This document shows, in pieces, positions 10,404 through 20,195 of a stretch of 64,000 nucleotides of DNA. The position numbers and the translations under genes were made by a program. The notes beneath the pieces were generated by a model, which made no database searches, had not been told where the DNA came from, and saw only the letters and a list, made by a program, of their open reading frames with translations. Source of the stretch: Aspidiotus rigidus (taxonomy: Eukaryota > Arthropoda > Insecta > Hemiptera > Diaspididae); the NCBI GenBank assembly GCA_035079385.1, contig JAVHKY010000029.1:10540001-10604000 (forward strand), given 5' to 3'. Positions within the stretch are counted from its first letter, which is position 1. The number at the start of each line of letters is the position of its first letter.

Positions 10404-12219
10404 AACTGTAATTTTTTACCGCAGAATAGTAAAATTGAATAGAAAATCTGTAAAATTTAATGGAAGTGCTGGAATAATCACAGCATTCTTCAGTAATTTA
10501 GGCGTTTATCAAAATTTACTCCATTGGTTTATGATTTTCTCATTCAAAAAATAGTACTGGTTCAGGAACAGAGGAGGAAAAATTACAGAATTTGATAGTA
10601 TGGTACAGTTCGAGTAGTAATTATTAATTCACAGATTGTATTATTTACAGTATACATCATGAAAGACTGTAACTAATGTTTCGATAGTATTTTTCACCGC
10701 ATACACTAATCAATAAAATCAGTGCGCGATCACAATTATTTACAGAATGTACGTTTAAACGCGTGTTTTACTTGTGAATCTGTAATTTTTCCTAAAAAAG
10801 GTAATGCAAGAAATACCTTTCGATAGCAGCATTTTTTCCTCTTAGAACTCAGTCGTAAATGGATTACAGTGGCGTAGATACGGGGGAAGGGTATGGAGGA
10901 TGAGTCCTTCCATTTCAATTTTTTTCTTGCTTTTTACTATCTTTCTCACTCACTTTTTTACTTGGATAAAAAAATAATGATACTTGGAAAAAACTACATC
11001 CATCGAAAAATTTTCTGTACTCGGTATGTCTCTGATCTATTATAACCCAAATTCACCAGAATTGAAGTCCAGAAAAAGATAGGAGGGAGATTACAGTGCC
11101 TGCCGTAAGAAGTCTATATCAATACAGAGTCTTGAGATTGTTGAATTCTTTTTTTTTTTCTCGAATAAGGAATATCAAAAAATGATGATTGATTTTTTTG
11201 ACAAAGTAGGGCTAGAAATTACTTATAAATAATCAACGACTATTCAATGAAAAACGAATAATTTTATTTGTATCAATAATTATTATTGCACGATGAAATA
11301 TATCTTTTTTTTATCAATGCACAATCATTGAGACAAACTGTAACAACTTATCAACTTTTTTCTTCAAACTCGAGTAGCCAGTAGTCAGTTATGGTACATC
11401 TATTGTCTACTTGCATTAAAAATTATATTTGTGCAGACGGGTTTTGTAAAATTAAGATACCTTAAGGTAAAAATTATTATTTTTGAGATACTAGCGGATT
11501 TTCATCAAAATGGAGATGGAGAATCCATCAAGCGATCAGCTAGCTTAGCCCATGAAAATTGGGATCATTAAAGGGGTTCAAAACAAAAAACAATCATGTA
11601 CCATGGAAATATGTGTAATGATTTTTTCTCTTTCGCAATTTTCTCAAAATTAAGTTTTATGTTTTCGCAAAACCAGTCACACTTCATTTAGATAGGCAGC
11701 CTATTCTTGAAATTAATTTGTAGAAACAAAAAATACCTATGTATAAAAAAATGATTTTTGCTTTTTTCAACAGATTTATTATAGGTGAACAAGCGAGATA
11801 AAATATGTAGGACACACATTTTTGTTTCAAGCTCAAGCATCTTCTTTCGTTTAGATAAACTGTTTTAGAAAAGTATACAAATGAATAGAATAATTATGTT
11901 GATTCAATGAAACAACAAAACCTAACACAAAACACAAAATACGTAATGAAGATGAGACTTTTTTGTTTTCATTTTTTAAAGGAATATTATTTTTACTCTA
12001 ATCGCTCGTGTCAGGAGGTATTTTTCTCAAAAAATAATGGTAAAGATTGCTATTGTGGGTACAATCGCGCTTTACCATCGTAAGTTGGAAATTTTTCAAT
12101 CAAAAAAATAATTCGCCACTAAAAAAATTAATTAAACTACAGAAGTGTAACCTACCCACCTTTAAATGAAGAAATCATATACCAACGCATGTTGGAACAC
12201 AATGGCTCGAAGAAACCCG

Positions 12220-12292
12220 ACATTCGCCCCCGCATGACAGAGGTAAGTCACTTTCAGCAGGGTTAGTACTTGGATGGGTGACCGCAGTATAC
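12220..12292 (+). other. 5S rRNA-like segment inside the transposon
   Basis: GGGTTAGTACTTGGATGGGT followed by GACCGC closely matches the internal promoter/loop region of 5S rRNA (GGTTAGTACTTRGATGGGNGACCGC). The preceding GACAGAGGTAAGTCACTTTCAGCA is a weaker match to the upstream part. The 5' third and the 3' end of 5S are not recognisable, so it is a fragment, not a gene. 5S-derived SINEs are known and are one alternative. Confidence 0.5.
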
Positions 12293-12626
12293 AGTAATGC
12301 AAGTAATTGTTACAGACAAAATATAACAGGGGACGAAAAATTACAGAATATGATAGTAAAGACAGAACAATTATTTTTTTCGAGATTGTACACCCTTGAA
12401 TAGTAACTTTTACTTTTAGATGAGAAAATTTTACAGACCAAAACTGTAAATTGCAAACTCTCTCCACGAATGAATATTTACTTACACAAATCTGTAATTT
12501 ATCCTATTCTGTATGGTTATTTTTACTTTACAACTCTGTAATTTTTCCTGATTTTGTATGTTGTATTTACAGAATTTCTACCTTGTCACTTTTCTCAAGT
12601 ACCATTTCTGTAAAAATTGCTACGAA

Positions 12627-12640
12627 TATTTCTCTCAGTG
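12627..12640 (-). repeat. Right terminal inverted repeat
   Basis: TATTTCTCTCAGTG, exact reverse complement of 10390-10403. Confidence 0.8.
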
Positions 12641-12714
12641 AAGACCTCATATTTCATAATTTTTTTATATAATATGTGCGTTTGTAAAGTTTTGTATTAT
12701 ATAATACATGTAAA

Positions 12715-12932
12715 TATATATTGGAATTTACATCTATAATAGCCGGATCATTATTTAGAAACTGCGTAAACAAAGTGACTCTCATGAAACAGGTTCCTTC
12801 TCCGTTTGCCGCGATTAACGCAGTAAAACTTTTCTCTTACCATATCCACTCTAAGTGTGATACATATTTACGAAAAGTAGTCATCAGTTTCTCGTGCAAT
12901 TCAGTCTCAATAGTTCTACGAGTTACCTTACG
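12715..12932 (+). promoter_or_regulatory. Conserved 5' flank of EcKL copy 2
   Basis: Aligns with the 5' flanks of copies 1 and 3. It contains a TACATATTTACG box at about 12860 and ATCAGTTTC about 27 bases downstream, plus TTCAGTCTC near 12900. TATA-like box and arthropod initiator spacing are plausible; start-site use is inferred. Confidence 0.35.
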
Positions 12933-14150
12933 ATGGATTCAACGATCGACTACGTGTTGCAAAATACTCTATCAATTCACGTAGATGTGTTCGGAAAGAA
13001 GTGCTCTTATACCGCATTCGAGATCGTTGGTGAATCTGTTGAAAAGTCTGGTAATAAATCGAAAGCCTTATCAGTTCGTATTTTATATCGTCGCGAAAAC
13101 GAGACAGACGTACAACGTTCGGATCATCTTTTCTTAAAGCAGAAAACCGACCTCACTTACGGGAGTAAATATTTTTCCATCCTACCATTCATAAACGAAA
13201 TATTTTTTTATTCGAAAATACTACCATTTTCCGTTACCGTTAACGCGGATGTTCGATATCTGTTTCCCAAGTGCTACAACAGTCTAATGCACTGCAATTG
13301 TGACTCGGACGATGCTGTGATAGTGTTCGAAAGTTTAAAAGCTAACGGTTACCAGTCGTCAATGAAATCCTTTCTCGACTACGACCATCTAAGCTTAATG
13401 ATGAGAAAACTGGGCGAGTTTCACGCATTTTCGTATCGCGCTCGAGAACAGAATCCAAAAGATTTGTATTCGATGACTTTCTGCGCGTTGGAAACGAACG
13501 TTCACGTTTTAAAACAGTATGATATAGCCGACATCCTAAAAAAAGGGGCCGAGAGCGTATTGAATAATCCTGATTACAAATTGAAACACCAAAAGGTGCT
13601 CGATATGGTGGATAGGTGCGATGAAATTTTACACGCCTTTCACACCGCGGGAAATATGAATAACCCTACGCACGTTTTGTGTCACGGTGATTTTTTAAGC
13701 AGTAACATTCTCTTTAAATACGACCCAACGGGCAAACCAATTGATCTTAAACTAGTCGATCTGGGTGACTGGAAATTTGGATCCCCAGTACTGGATATGG
13801 CGCTGGTGTTGTACTTAAACGCCGATCAGAGAATGAGAGATGAACACTGGGATGGTTTGATTTGCGAGTACTATACGGCCCTCGAAAATGTCTTCCCCTC
13901 GACTAAGGTGCCGTCGAAAGAGTTGATTTTGGAGGAATTTAAAACAACAGCGATTTACGCGTATTTTATCGCTTCTTACCATCTGTATTTTTCGCTAGCG
14001 GATGAAGATGATGAAGTAGTACCGGAATATTCGACCTTCGCGATTGATCCGTCGGAATCGTACGCCTCATTCATGATGATGGCCCGAGAGAAAAGCGCGA
14101 CCGCTATAACAAATGTCTTACAAGACATCATCAATCGCAATTTTTTATGA
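12933..14150 (+). CDS. EcKL family kinase, copy 2
   Basis: Intronless 405-residue EcKL/CHK-like kinase, closest to copy 3. It keeps the catalytic loop HVLCHGDFLSSNILF and the VDLGDWKFGSPVLD metal-binding motif. Start ATG 12933 (MDSTIDYVLQ) aligns with the other copies; an in-frame GTG upstream lies in the leader. Differences from copy 3 are scattered (for instance LTYGSKYF versus VIFGSEYF). The C-terminal segment ASYHLYFSLADEDDEVVPEY is shared with copy 3 but not copy 1. AATAAA follows at 14192. The position between a DNA transposon upstream and a solo LTR downstream could affect its expression; that is inference. Confidence 0.93.
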   Translation: MDSTIDYVLQNTLSIHVDVFGKKCSYTAFEIVGESVEKSGNKSKALSVRILYRRENETDVQRSDHLFLKQKTDLTYGSKYFSILPFINEIFFYSKILPFSVTVNADVRYLFPKCYNSLMHCNCDSDDAVIVFESLKANGYQSSMKSFLDYDHLSLMMRKLGEFHAFSYRAREQNPKDLYSMTFCALETNVHVLKQYDIADILKKGAESVLNNPDYKLKHQKVLDMVDRCDEILHAFHTAGNMNNPTHVLCHGDFLSSNILFKYDPTGKPIDLKLVDLGDWKFGSPVLDMALVLYLNADQRMRDEHWDGLICEYYTALENVFPSTKVPSKELILEEFKTTAIYAYFIASYHLYFSLADEDDEVVPEYSTFAIDPSESYASFMMMAREKSATAITNVLQDIINRNFL

Positions 14151-14191
14151 TCTTTTCCTTTTCATGTCAGAAAATAGCATAGAAATTATTT

Positions 14192-14197
14192 AATAAA
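14192..14197 (+). other. Poly(A) signal AATAAA of EcKL copy 2
   Basis: Hexamer 42 bases past the stop codon, conserved in position with copies 1 and 3. Confidence 0.7.
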
Positions 14198-14325
14198 CGT
14201 GAAATTGAATAATGAACATTTTGGTTTTTTCACAAATACAAGGAAGTGTTCGAGAAGGAAAAGAGAGTTTTACTGTCCTCACTCATCTTCATCCACCTAG
14301 TTTTGAACTTTACTCTCTTGAATGC

Positions 14326-14988
14326 TGTATGAAATACACCCGTCAATTACACTTTAATATTTACGATTCTCATAACAATACAAATTTATTCAATAAGCCT
14401 ATTACGATCACATTTACTCATACGTCTTGTTACGAATCTCTCTCGATATCCAACCTTCGAAATTTTCCGTTAACCGTTACGACCATATTGTTTTCTACAT
14501 ATTCTTCCGAACCTCTTTCGATATTTTTTCCCGATTACCGGTTACAATATTCCACATCCTTCCATTATTAATTCCCTATATAAGCTCTTCCAGCCAGCCT
14601 AATCGAGGTGTTCGAATTTTAAAATACGATTTCGTTGACGTCTTCGGTGTGTTGTCATATTTCCCGCGAATTAACTTAATTATCATATCACGTATTGTTT
14701 CTCTTAATTATTGCACTATTTTCACGTTCGCGCAGTTATTCGTTAGTTTCGTCCCTTTTTACGTAAACGCTTTTCTCAATATTATTACCGCGTTCATTTC
14801 AATTTTTCCGTCGATTTAAGCTGTACCAAATTAAGTGAGTCCATACCAATTATACTTGATCGCAATCCATATGTGTTTCCTCTGTTCACTCTGGTTACTA
14901 GCATACGTTCCCATATTTTGGTATATTATAGAACACCCCCTTCGTTAAGTGATCCCTTATCAAACTCATGCTCTAGGGATCTCTTACA
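14326..14988 (+). mobile_element. Solo LTR with AATGC target duplication
   Basis: A 663-bp insertion that starts TGTATGAAAT and ends CTCTTACA, so it has TG...CA termini. It is flanked on both sides by AATGC (14321-14325 and 14989-14993). The paralogous DNA after EcKL copy 3 (19275-19295) reads CTCTTGAATGCGAAATATTC with one AATGC and no insert, which is the empty site. Inside, CCCTATATAAGCTCTTCC near 14572 is a good TATA promoter of the kind found in LTRs. Five-bp duplication fits Ty3/Gypsy or Bel-Pao; the family is not determined. The two open frames here (14212-14571, 14427-14819) are not genes. Confidence 0.85.
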
Positions 14989-15279
14989 AATGCGAAATAT
15001 TCATCCACGTTTCTACTTGGCATGATGCATTAATGCATCGGTTTTCTTTTTCTGGGATGTTGAATTCCGACTTTATGCCGGTGCGAGTGGACCTCTGACG
15101 AGGTTTTTTTTGTGGTTGTGAAATGTCTTTCGATACAATGCATATGTCAGGAGTCGTTATTCAAAGTTTATTTTCGTAACTTTACCTTGAGAACAGATGC
15201 ACGGTGTTATTGTAAATAAACAGCAGTGCTGAAGAAGAGAAAGTGGTTGCAAATTTTCATTTCTACGAGTGTTCTCGGT

Positions 15280-15595
15280 AGGTAAATATTTCTCCTCTCC
15301 CTTACAACACTCATTCCCTCACTGCCGACTTTCTGGTCTCAACAACCCAATACCCAATAATCTTCCCATTATTTCAGATCTTTTTAACGCATGTAATTCA
15401 TACCTTCTATCACTCTAATCCCATCTTGGCACTCATCTCAAGTCTCAAGCCTTCAGAACCTATTTTTTCATCAACTTCCCGTTGGTCGACCCCTATCAGT
15501 GACCTTACTGACATTTCTGAGACAATACAAATAACACATGAACAAAAAATTCCCCCTCCACCTTTTCTGGTACACAGACGGAGAAAAGGGTTTAG
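15280..15595 (+). repeat. R3 repeat downstream of EcKL copy 2
   Basis: Shares the phrases seen at 5830 and 19545 (TTCCCTCACTGCCGACTTTC, CTTCCCGTTGGTCGACCCCTAT, CCACCTTTTCTGGTACACAG). It breaks off near 15595, so unit 2 is truncated relative to units 1 and 3. 14994-15280 is also paralogous to 19287-19545. Confidence 0.65.
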
Positions 15596-15841
15596 GTAAT
15601 TTCACCGAATTTTTTAAATTTTTTTCTCCGGTAGGTAATTTCACCGAAGTGAGCTTTCACCGAGGGCAATCCATGTTTCACCGAATAATTTTTCACAAAA
15701 ACAAAGTTTCAAAAAAAATTCTCAAAAGAAAATTCCAAATTTGTAATTTGTACTCAGTATAAGATTTCCATGAGGAAAAAAACTTTCGATGGGGAAAAAG
15801 ATCATTCACAAAGATCCGGCTAAAATTTTATACACTAAAAA
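15596..15841. repeat. Short TTTCACCGA repeats at a unit junction
   Basis: TTTCACCGA occurs four times (about 15600-15700), two of them as GTAATTTCACCGAA. It lies between the truncated unit 2 and the MULE relic; it may be element-end sequence but I could not identify inverted ends. Confidence 0.35.
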
Positions 15842-16577
15842 TTAAAAATTATAACTACGCGCTCCTCCACGCAGGTACTCTACAGCGTCTTTATCATTGA
15901 GAAAAGCGGAATATCCCGAAACAAGCGTCTTAAAACGTAAGTCATCTTTCACACATTTCTTCTTCTTCTGTGGCTGGGTATCATCACCTATGTATTGTTC
16001 CACTTCCGCGTATGTTTCACACTCACTGCGCCGGAAGTTGTCAATACAATGCCATAAATTTTTATGGTGACCGTACGTAAGCGATTCGAAGCCCCGATAC
16101 CAAGCTACAACGCCGTTGTTGGTCCGAGGTAAGTCCTGTAGCACGCTTGCATAGCAGTTCCATAACTCAATGGGATACCTCGGCTTTCGACGACCTTCCC
16201 TCGTCCTTCTTCCGACCCACGCGTCTTTGAAATAGTTTAGCACTCCACTCGCTTCTTTCGGTATGATATCCTGAGCAACCAATGAATCGGAAGCATCTGC
16301 TACTGCATCTGGTGGGACAAATGCAAGCGCGTACAGATGTCTTATACGCAAAGCGAAATCGGAATTATGCTCGTACCTATGCTGGAGCCCTCAGACTGGA
16401 TGTGGCGGGAAACAGCCTGACAAAAATGGAAAAAGCATCCGTGCATTGTACAGCCTGGGAATGTCTTCCCGAGAGCTTTGATAGCAACTTTTTCGAAATC
16501 ACTGACTACAATTTCAGGGTTCAGTGCTGGATCTGCGTCACACAATGCCCGTAATAAGCAGATGTAAAGTTGTTTCA
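15842..16577 (-). pseudogene. MULE-type transposase relic
   Basis: Minus-strand C-terminal part of a Mutator-like (MULE) transposase domain. First part: NPEIVVSDFEKVAIKALG, FPGCTMHGCFFHFCQAVSRH, carrying the conserved Asp and the C-x-x-H-type GCxFHxxQ motif. After one frameshift near 16390 the frame continues YEHNSDFALRIRHLYALAFV and then RYPIELWNCY and RTNNGVVAWYRGFE, the typical C-terminal motifs. The N-terminal half including the first catalytic Asp is missing; the break lies at the PLE-B border near 16578. Such enzymes cut and paste DNA transposons. Dead copy. Confidence 0.8.
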
Positions 16578-17613
16578 TAATGTGTGCTAGTCTGGTTTCT
16601 ACCTCCTTCCTCACTTGTTTTATTGGCACCGGTATGTTGATGACGTCCTTTGCCTTTGGGAAGATTCTGTTTCGGATATTGATGGTGGCGTCCACAGTTT
16701 TGGTATCTTCCGAAAAAATGACATCTGTGTTCATGCCTCCTCGTATTGCTCCACCCCCCATAAATAGGCCACCTTCAACAGCTTCGTCCACCGTCTCCTT
16801 TCTATCCCTCTTTCTCCCCCGGCGTTCCTTGAGGAGGTATCTATCATCAAGCATCTTGCTCTTTCTAATGGTTTCGAGCTTGATATTGATAGGATGATTT
16901 GGAAAAAAAAAACTTATTTTAAAAGCTTTAGATCTTACTTTTCTCTTCCCCGGTGTTTGTCTGGTTCTAGGAGGAAAGAAAAATGGCTTTGTATTCCGTT
17001 TTCTGGGAAGTTGTCTCCGTTCTTACTCGCCTCCTTAAGCCTTTTGGTCTTCGTCCTGCTTTTTGTAATCCTAATACGGTTCGTAGTCTATTCTGTAAAT
17101 CTAAAGATTTCATCCCTATATCTGAGAGAAGTGGCGTCTACAAGCTTAAATATTCTGGTTATCCGCCTGTCTACACTGGGAAGACAGGCCGGAAACTTTG
17201 TACCAGGGTTCAGGAACACCTTGATGAAGTCGCTTCTACCTCCTTCCTCCAAAAGAAATCGGCTTTCGCCGAACACCTTTTGGAATCCGGCTACAATATT
17301 GAGTTGGAACAAGCCGTATTACTCCATTCTGAGAGTTCCTTTCGTGGACTGTTGGCCCTCGAGCATATTGGGATAGTTTGTCATGTGAATGATAATGATT
17401 AATGAGGTTATTGTTTTGAATCGTTTCTTTCCTGATAATGATCTCATTAGAAAGTTCTATGAGCTTCCTACCAACGATTTGTGATTCATCTCGGTTTCCT
17501 GTCACCACTGCCCTCGATAGTGATTGTACTCGTACCTTCCTACATTTCTCCCTTCTCCTTTCTTTTAGTTTTCAGTTTGTGTTCTGTGCTCCTCTGAAGA
17601 TAGTTATTTAACT
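16578..17613 (+). mobile_element. PLE-B copy upstream of EcKL copy 3
   Basis: Paralogue of 9271-10389. It begins at the same phrase (TGTGCTAGTCTGGTTTCTAC), lacks about 75 bases around the GRYPTIKF region, and keeps the GIY-YIG domain open: SGVYKLKYSGYPPVYTGKTG, CTRVQEHLDEVASTSFL, AFAEHLLESGYNIELEQ. The first Cys of the KCSGCP pair is Tyr here. The tail ends with CTCTGAAGATAGTTATTTAA, then runs without a break into the EcKL 5' flank; this is the empty site for the transposon at 10390-12640. Confidence 0.8.
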
Positions 17614-17694
17614 GAAAGATCTCATATTTTATAATTATTTTATTTCATTTGTGCGGTTTGTAAAGTTTTGTATTATATCATACCTATAAATATG

Positions 17695-17894
17695 TATTGG
17701 AATTTACATATCTATAATACCCGGATCATTATTTAGAAACTGCATGAACAAAGTGACTCTCATGAAACAGGTTCTCCGTTTGCCGCGATTAACGCAGTAA
17801 AACTTTTCCACTCTAAGTGTGATACATATTTACGAAAAGTAGTCATCAGTTTCTCGTACAATTCAGTCTCAATAGTTCTACGAGTTACCTTACG
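17695..17894 (+). promoter_or_regulatory. Conserved 5' flank of EcKL copy 3
   Basis: Same block as at copies 1 and 2, with TACATATTTACG, ATCAGTTTC and TTCAGTCTC in the same order. It is slightly shorter than in copy 2. Confidence 0.35.
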
Positions 17895-19112
17895 ATGGAT
17901 TCAAGGATCGACTACGTGTTGCAAAATACTCTCACAACTCACCTAGATGTGTTCGGAAAGAAATGCTCTTATATCGCATTCGAGACCGTTGGTGAATCTG
18001 TTGAAAGGTCTGGTAATAGATCGAAAGCCTTATCGGTTCGTATTTTATATCGTCGCGAAAACGAGATAGACGTACAACGTTCGGATCATCTTTTCTTAAA
18101 GATGAAAACCGACGTCATTTTCGGGAGTGAATATTTTTCCAGCCTACCATTCATAAACGAAATGTTTTTTTATTCGAAAATACTACCATTCTACGTTACC
18201 GTTAACGCGGATGTTCGATATTTGTTTCCCAAGTGCTACAGCAGTCTGATGCAGTACAATTGTGACTCGGACGATGCTGTGATAGTGTTCGAAAATTTAA
18301 AAGCTAACGGTTACCAGTCGTCAATGAAATCCTTTCTCGACTACGACCATCTAAGCTTAATGATGAGAAAACTGGGCGAGTTTCACGCATTTTCGTATCG
18401 CGCTCGAGAACAGAATCCAAAAGATTTGTATTCGATGACTTTCTGCGCGTTGGAAACGCACCTTCACGTTTTAAAACAGTATGATGTAGCCGAAATCCTA
18501 AAGAAAGGGGCCGAAAGCGTATTGAATAATCCTGATTACAAATTGAAACACCATAAGGTGCTCGATATGGTGGATAGGTGCGATGATATTTTACGTACCT
18601 TTCACACCGGGGGAAATATGAATAACCCCACGCACGTTTTGTGTCACGGTGATTTTTTAAGCGGTAACATTCTCTTTAAATACGACCCAACGGGCAAACC
18701 GATTGATCTTAAACTGGTCGATCTGGGGGACTGGAAATTTGGATCCCCAGTACTGGATGTGGCGCTGGTGTTGTACTTAAACGCCGATCAGAGAATGAGA
18801 GATGAACACTGGGATGATTTGATTCGCGAGTACTATACGGCCCTCGAAAATGTCTTTCCCTCCTCTAAGGTGCCGTCGAAAGAGTTGATTTTGGAGGAAT
18901 TTAAAACAACAGCGATTTACGCGTATTTTATCGCTTCTTACCATCTGTATTTTTTGCTAGGGGATGACGATGATGAAGTAGTGCCGGAATATTCGACCTT
19001 CGCGATTGATCCGTCGGAATCGCACGCTTTATTCATGGCGGTGGCTCGAGAGAAAAGTGCGACCGCTATAACAAATGTCTTACAAGACATCATCAATCGC
19101 AATTTCTTATGA
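17895..19112 (+). CDS. EcKL family kinase, copy 3
   Basis: Intronless 405-residue EcKL/CHK-like kinase. Catalytic loop His251-Gly-Asp253 ... Asn258 (HGDFLSGNILF) and metal-binding Asp276-Leu-Gly-Asp279 (VDLGDWKFG) are intact; the small difference HGDFLSGN versus HGDFLSSN separates it from copies 1 and 2. ATG 17895 is the only reasonable start. Predicted cytosolic, no signal peptide. The tail ends CATAITNVLQDIINRNFL-like as in the others (ATAITNVLQDIINRNFL). The substrate cannot be read from the sequence; family knowledge suggests a steroid or other lipophilic alcohol, with a possible role in detoxification or hormone storage. Confidence 0.93.
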   Translation: MDSRIDYVLQNTLTTHLDVFGKKCSYIAFETVGESVERSGNRSKALSVRILYRRENEIDVQRSDHLFLKMKTDVIFGSEYFSSLPFINEMFFYSKILPFYVTVNADVRYLFPKCYSSLMQYNCDSDDAVIVFENLKANGYQSSMKSFLDYDHLSLMMRKLGEFHAFSYRAREQNPKDLYSMTFCALETHLHVLKQYDVAEILKKGAESVLNNPDYKLKHHKVLDMVDRCDDILRTFHTGGNMNNPTHVLCHGDFLSGNILFKYDPTGKPIDLKLVDLGDWKFGSPVLDVALVLYLNADQRMRDEHWDDLIREYYTALENVFPSSKVPSKELILEEFKTTAIYAYFIASYHLYFLLGDDDDEVVPEYSTFAIDPSESHALFMAVAREKSATAITNVLQDIINRNFL

Positions 19113-19153
19113 TCTTTTCCTTTTCATGTCAGAAAATAGCATAGAAATTATTT

Positions 19154-19159
19154 AATAAA
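19154..19159 (+). other. Poly(A) signal AATAAA of EcKL copy 3
   Basis: Hexamer 42 bases past the stop, conserved with the other copies. Confidence 0.7.
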
Positions 19160-19544
19160 GGTGAAATTGAATGATGAACGTTTTTGTTTTTTCACAAATA
19201 CAAGGAAGTGTTCCGGAAGGAAAAGAGAGTTTTACTGTCCTCACTCATCTTCATCCACCTAGTTTTGAACTTTACTCTCTTGAATGCGAAATATTCATCC
19301 ACGTTTCTACGTGGCATCATCATGCATTAATGCATCGGTTTTCTTTTTCTAGGATGTTGAATTTCGACTTTATTCCTGTGCGAGTCGACCTCTGACGAGG
19401 TTTTTTTTGTGGTTATAAAATGTCTTTCGATGCAATGCATATGTCAGGAGTCGTTATTCAAAGTTTATTTTCGTAGCTTTACCTCGAGAACAGATGCACG
19501 GTGTTATTGTAAACAAACAGCAGTGCTGAAGAAGAGAAAGTGGT

Positions 19545-20195
19545 TGCAAATTTTCATTTCTACGATTGTTCTCGGTAGGTAAATATTTCTCTCTCCCTTA
19601 CAACACTCATTCCCTCACTGCCGACTTTCTGGTCTCAACAACCCAATACCCAATAATCTTCCCATCATTTCAGATCTTTTTAACGCATGTAATTCACACC
19701 TTCTATCACTCTAATCCCATCTTGGCACTCATCTCAAGTCTCAAGCCTTCAGAACCTATTTTTTTATCAACTTCCCGTTGGTCGACCCCTATCTGTGCCG
19801 TACGTCTCTTTCTTACTGACATTCCTCCAGTCCAGCTGCATGACTGATCTCTTCCTCTCGTACGATCTGAATTCCATTTACTGCTCCCTTCATTTCCTCT
19901 TCCTGGCATGATTTCTGGCCCTCTTCATTCCCCAACAAGCAGCGATCTATTGAAAAATCTCCAACTCCTTGATCTTCTTCAATCTGCCTCCGTCGTTGAG
20001 AAGGAGTCATCGCAGCTGGTGTCAAAATGACCATACCCGTTTCATTAAGTCTTTTACTTTTTTAGACTCCCTCACCTCCGCATATCTATACTGCAATGCT
20101 TTTCCTCTTGCCCAGCTCTCGAGACCACCTACTTCGCCATTCTGCGTCTCTCTTTATCTTAAACTCCCTCTCCCACATTATTATTGAGTAATTCC
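19545..20195 (+). repeat. R3 repeat downstream of EcKL copy 3
   Basis: Matches 5830-6990 but lacks the internal roughly 680 bases (about 5960-6640) that hold the R1 segment in unit 1. Shared phrases include CCTGGCATGATTTCTGGCCC and CAGCTGGTGTCAAAATGACC. Open frames on either strand are not supported as genes. Confidence 0.65.

Larger units (their letters stand above)
10390..12640. mobile_element. Non-autonomous DNA transposon with 14-bp TIRs
   Basis: Bounded by perfect inverted CACTGAGAGAAATA (10390-10403) and TATTTCTCTCAGTG (12627-12640). Outer flanks read GAAA left and AAGACCTCAT right; the paralogous uninterrupted site near 17614 reads GAAAGATCTCAT, which fits an insertion with a 2-bp AA duplication. 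The terminal 500 bases at each end carry many copies of TTACAG/CTGTAA. CACTG ends, subterminal repeats and a 2-bp duplication are typical of animal EnSpm/CACTA elements, though the superfamily is inferred. No transposase frame is visible in the 2.25 kb, so it would need enzyme from elsewhere. Confidence 0.8.

Noticed and set aside
14212..14819. Protein frames of 119 and 130 codons after EcKL copy 2
   Set aside because: They lie in or across the edge of the solo LTR insertion and are absent in the paralogous unit.
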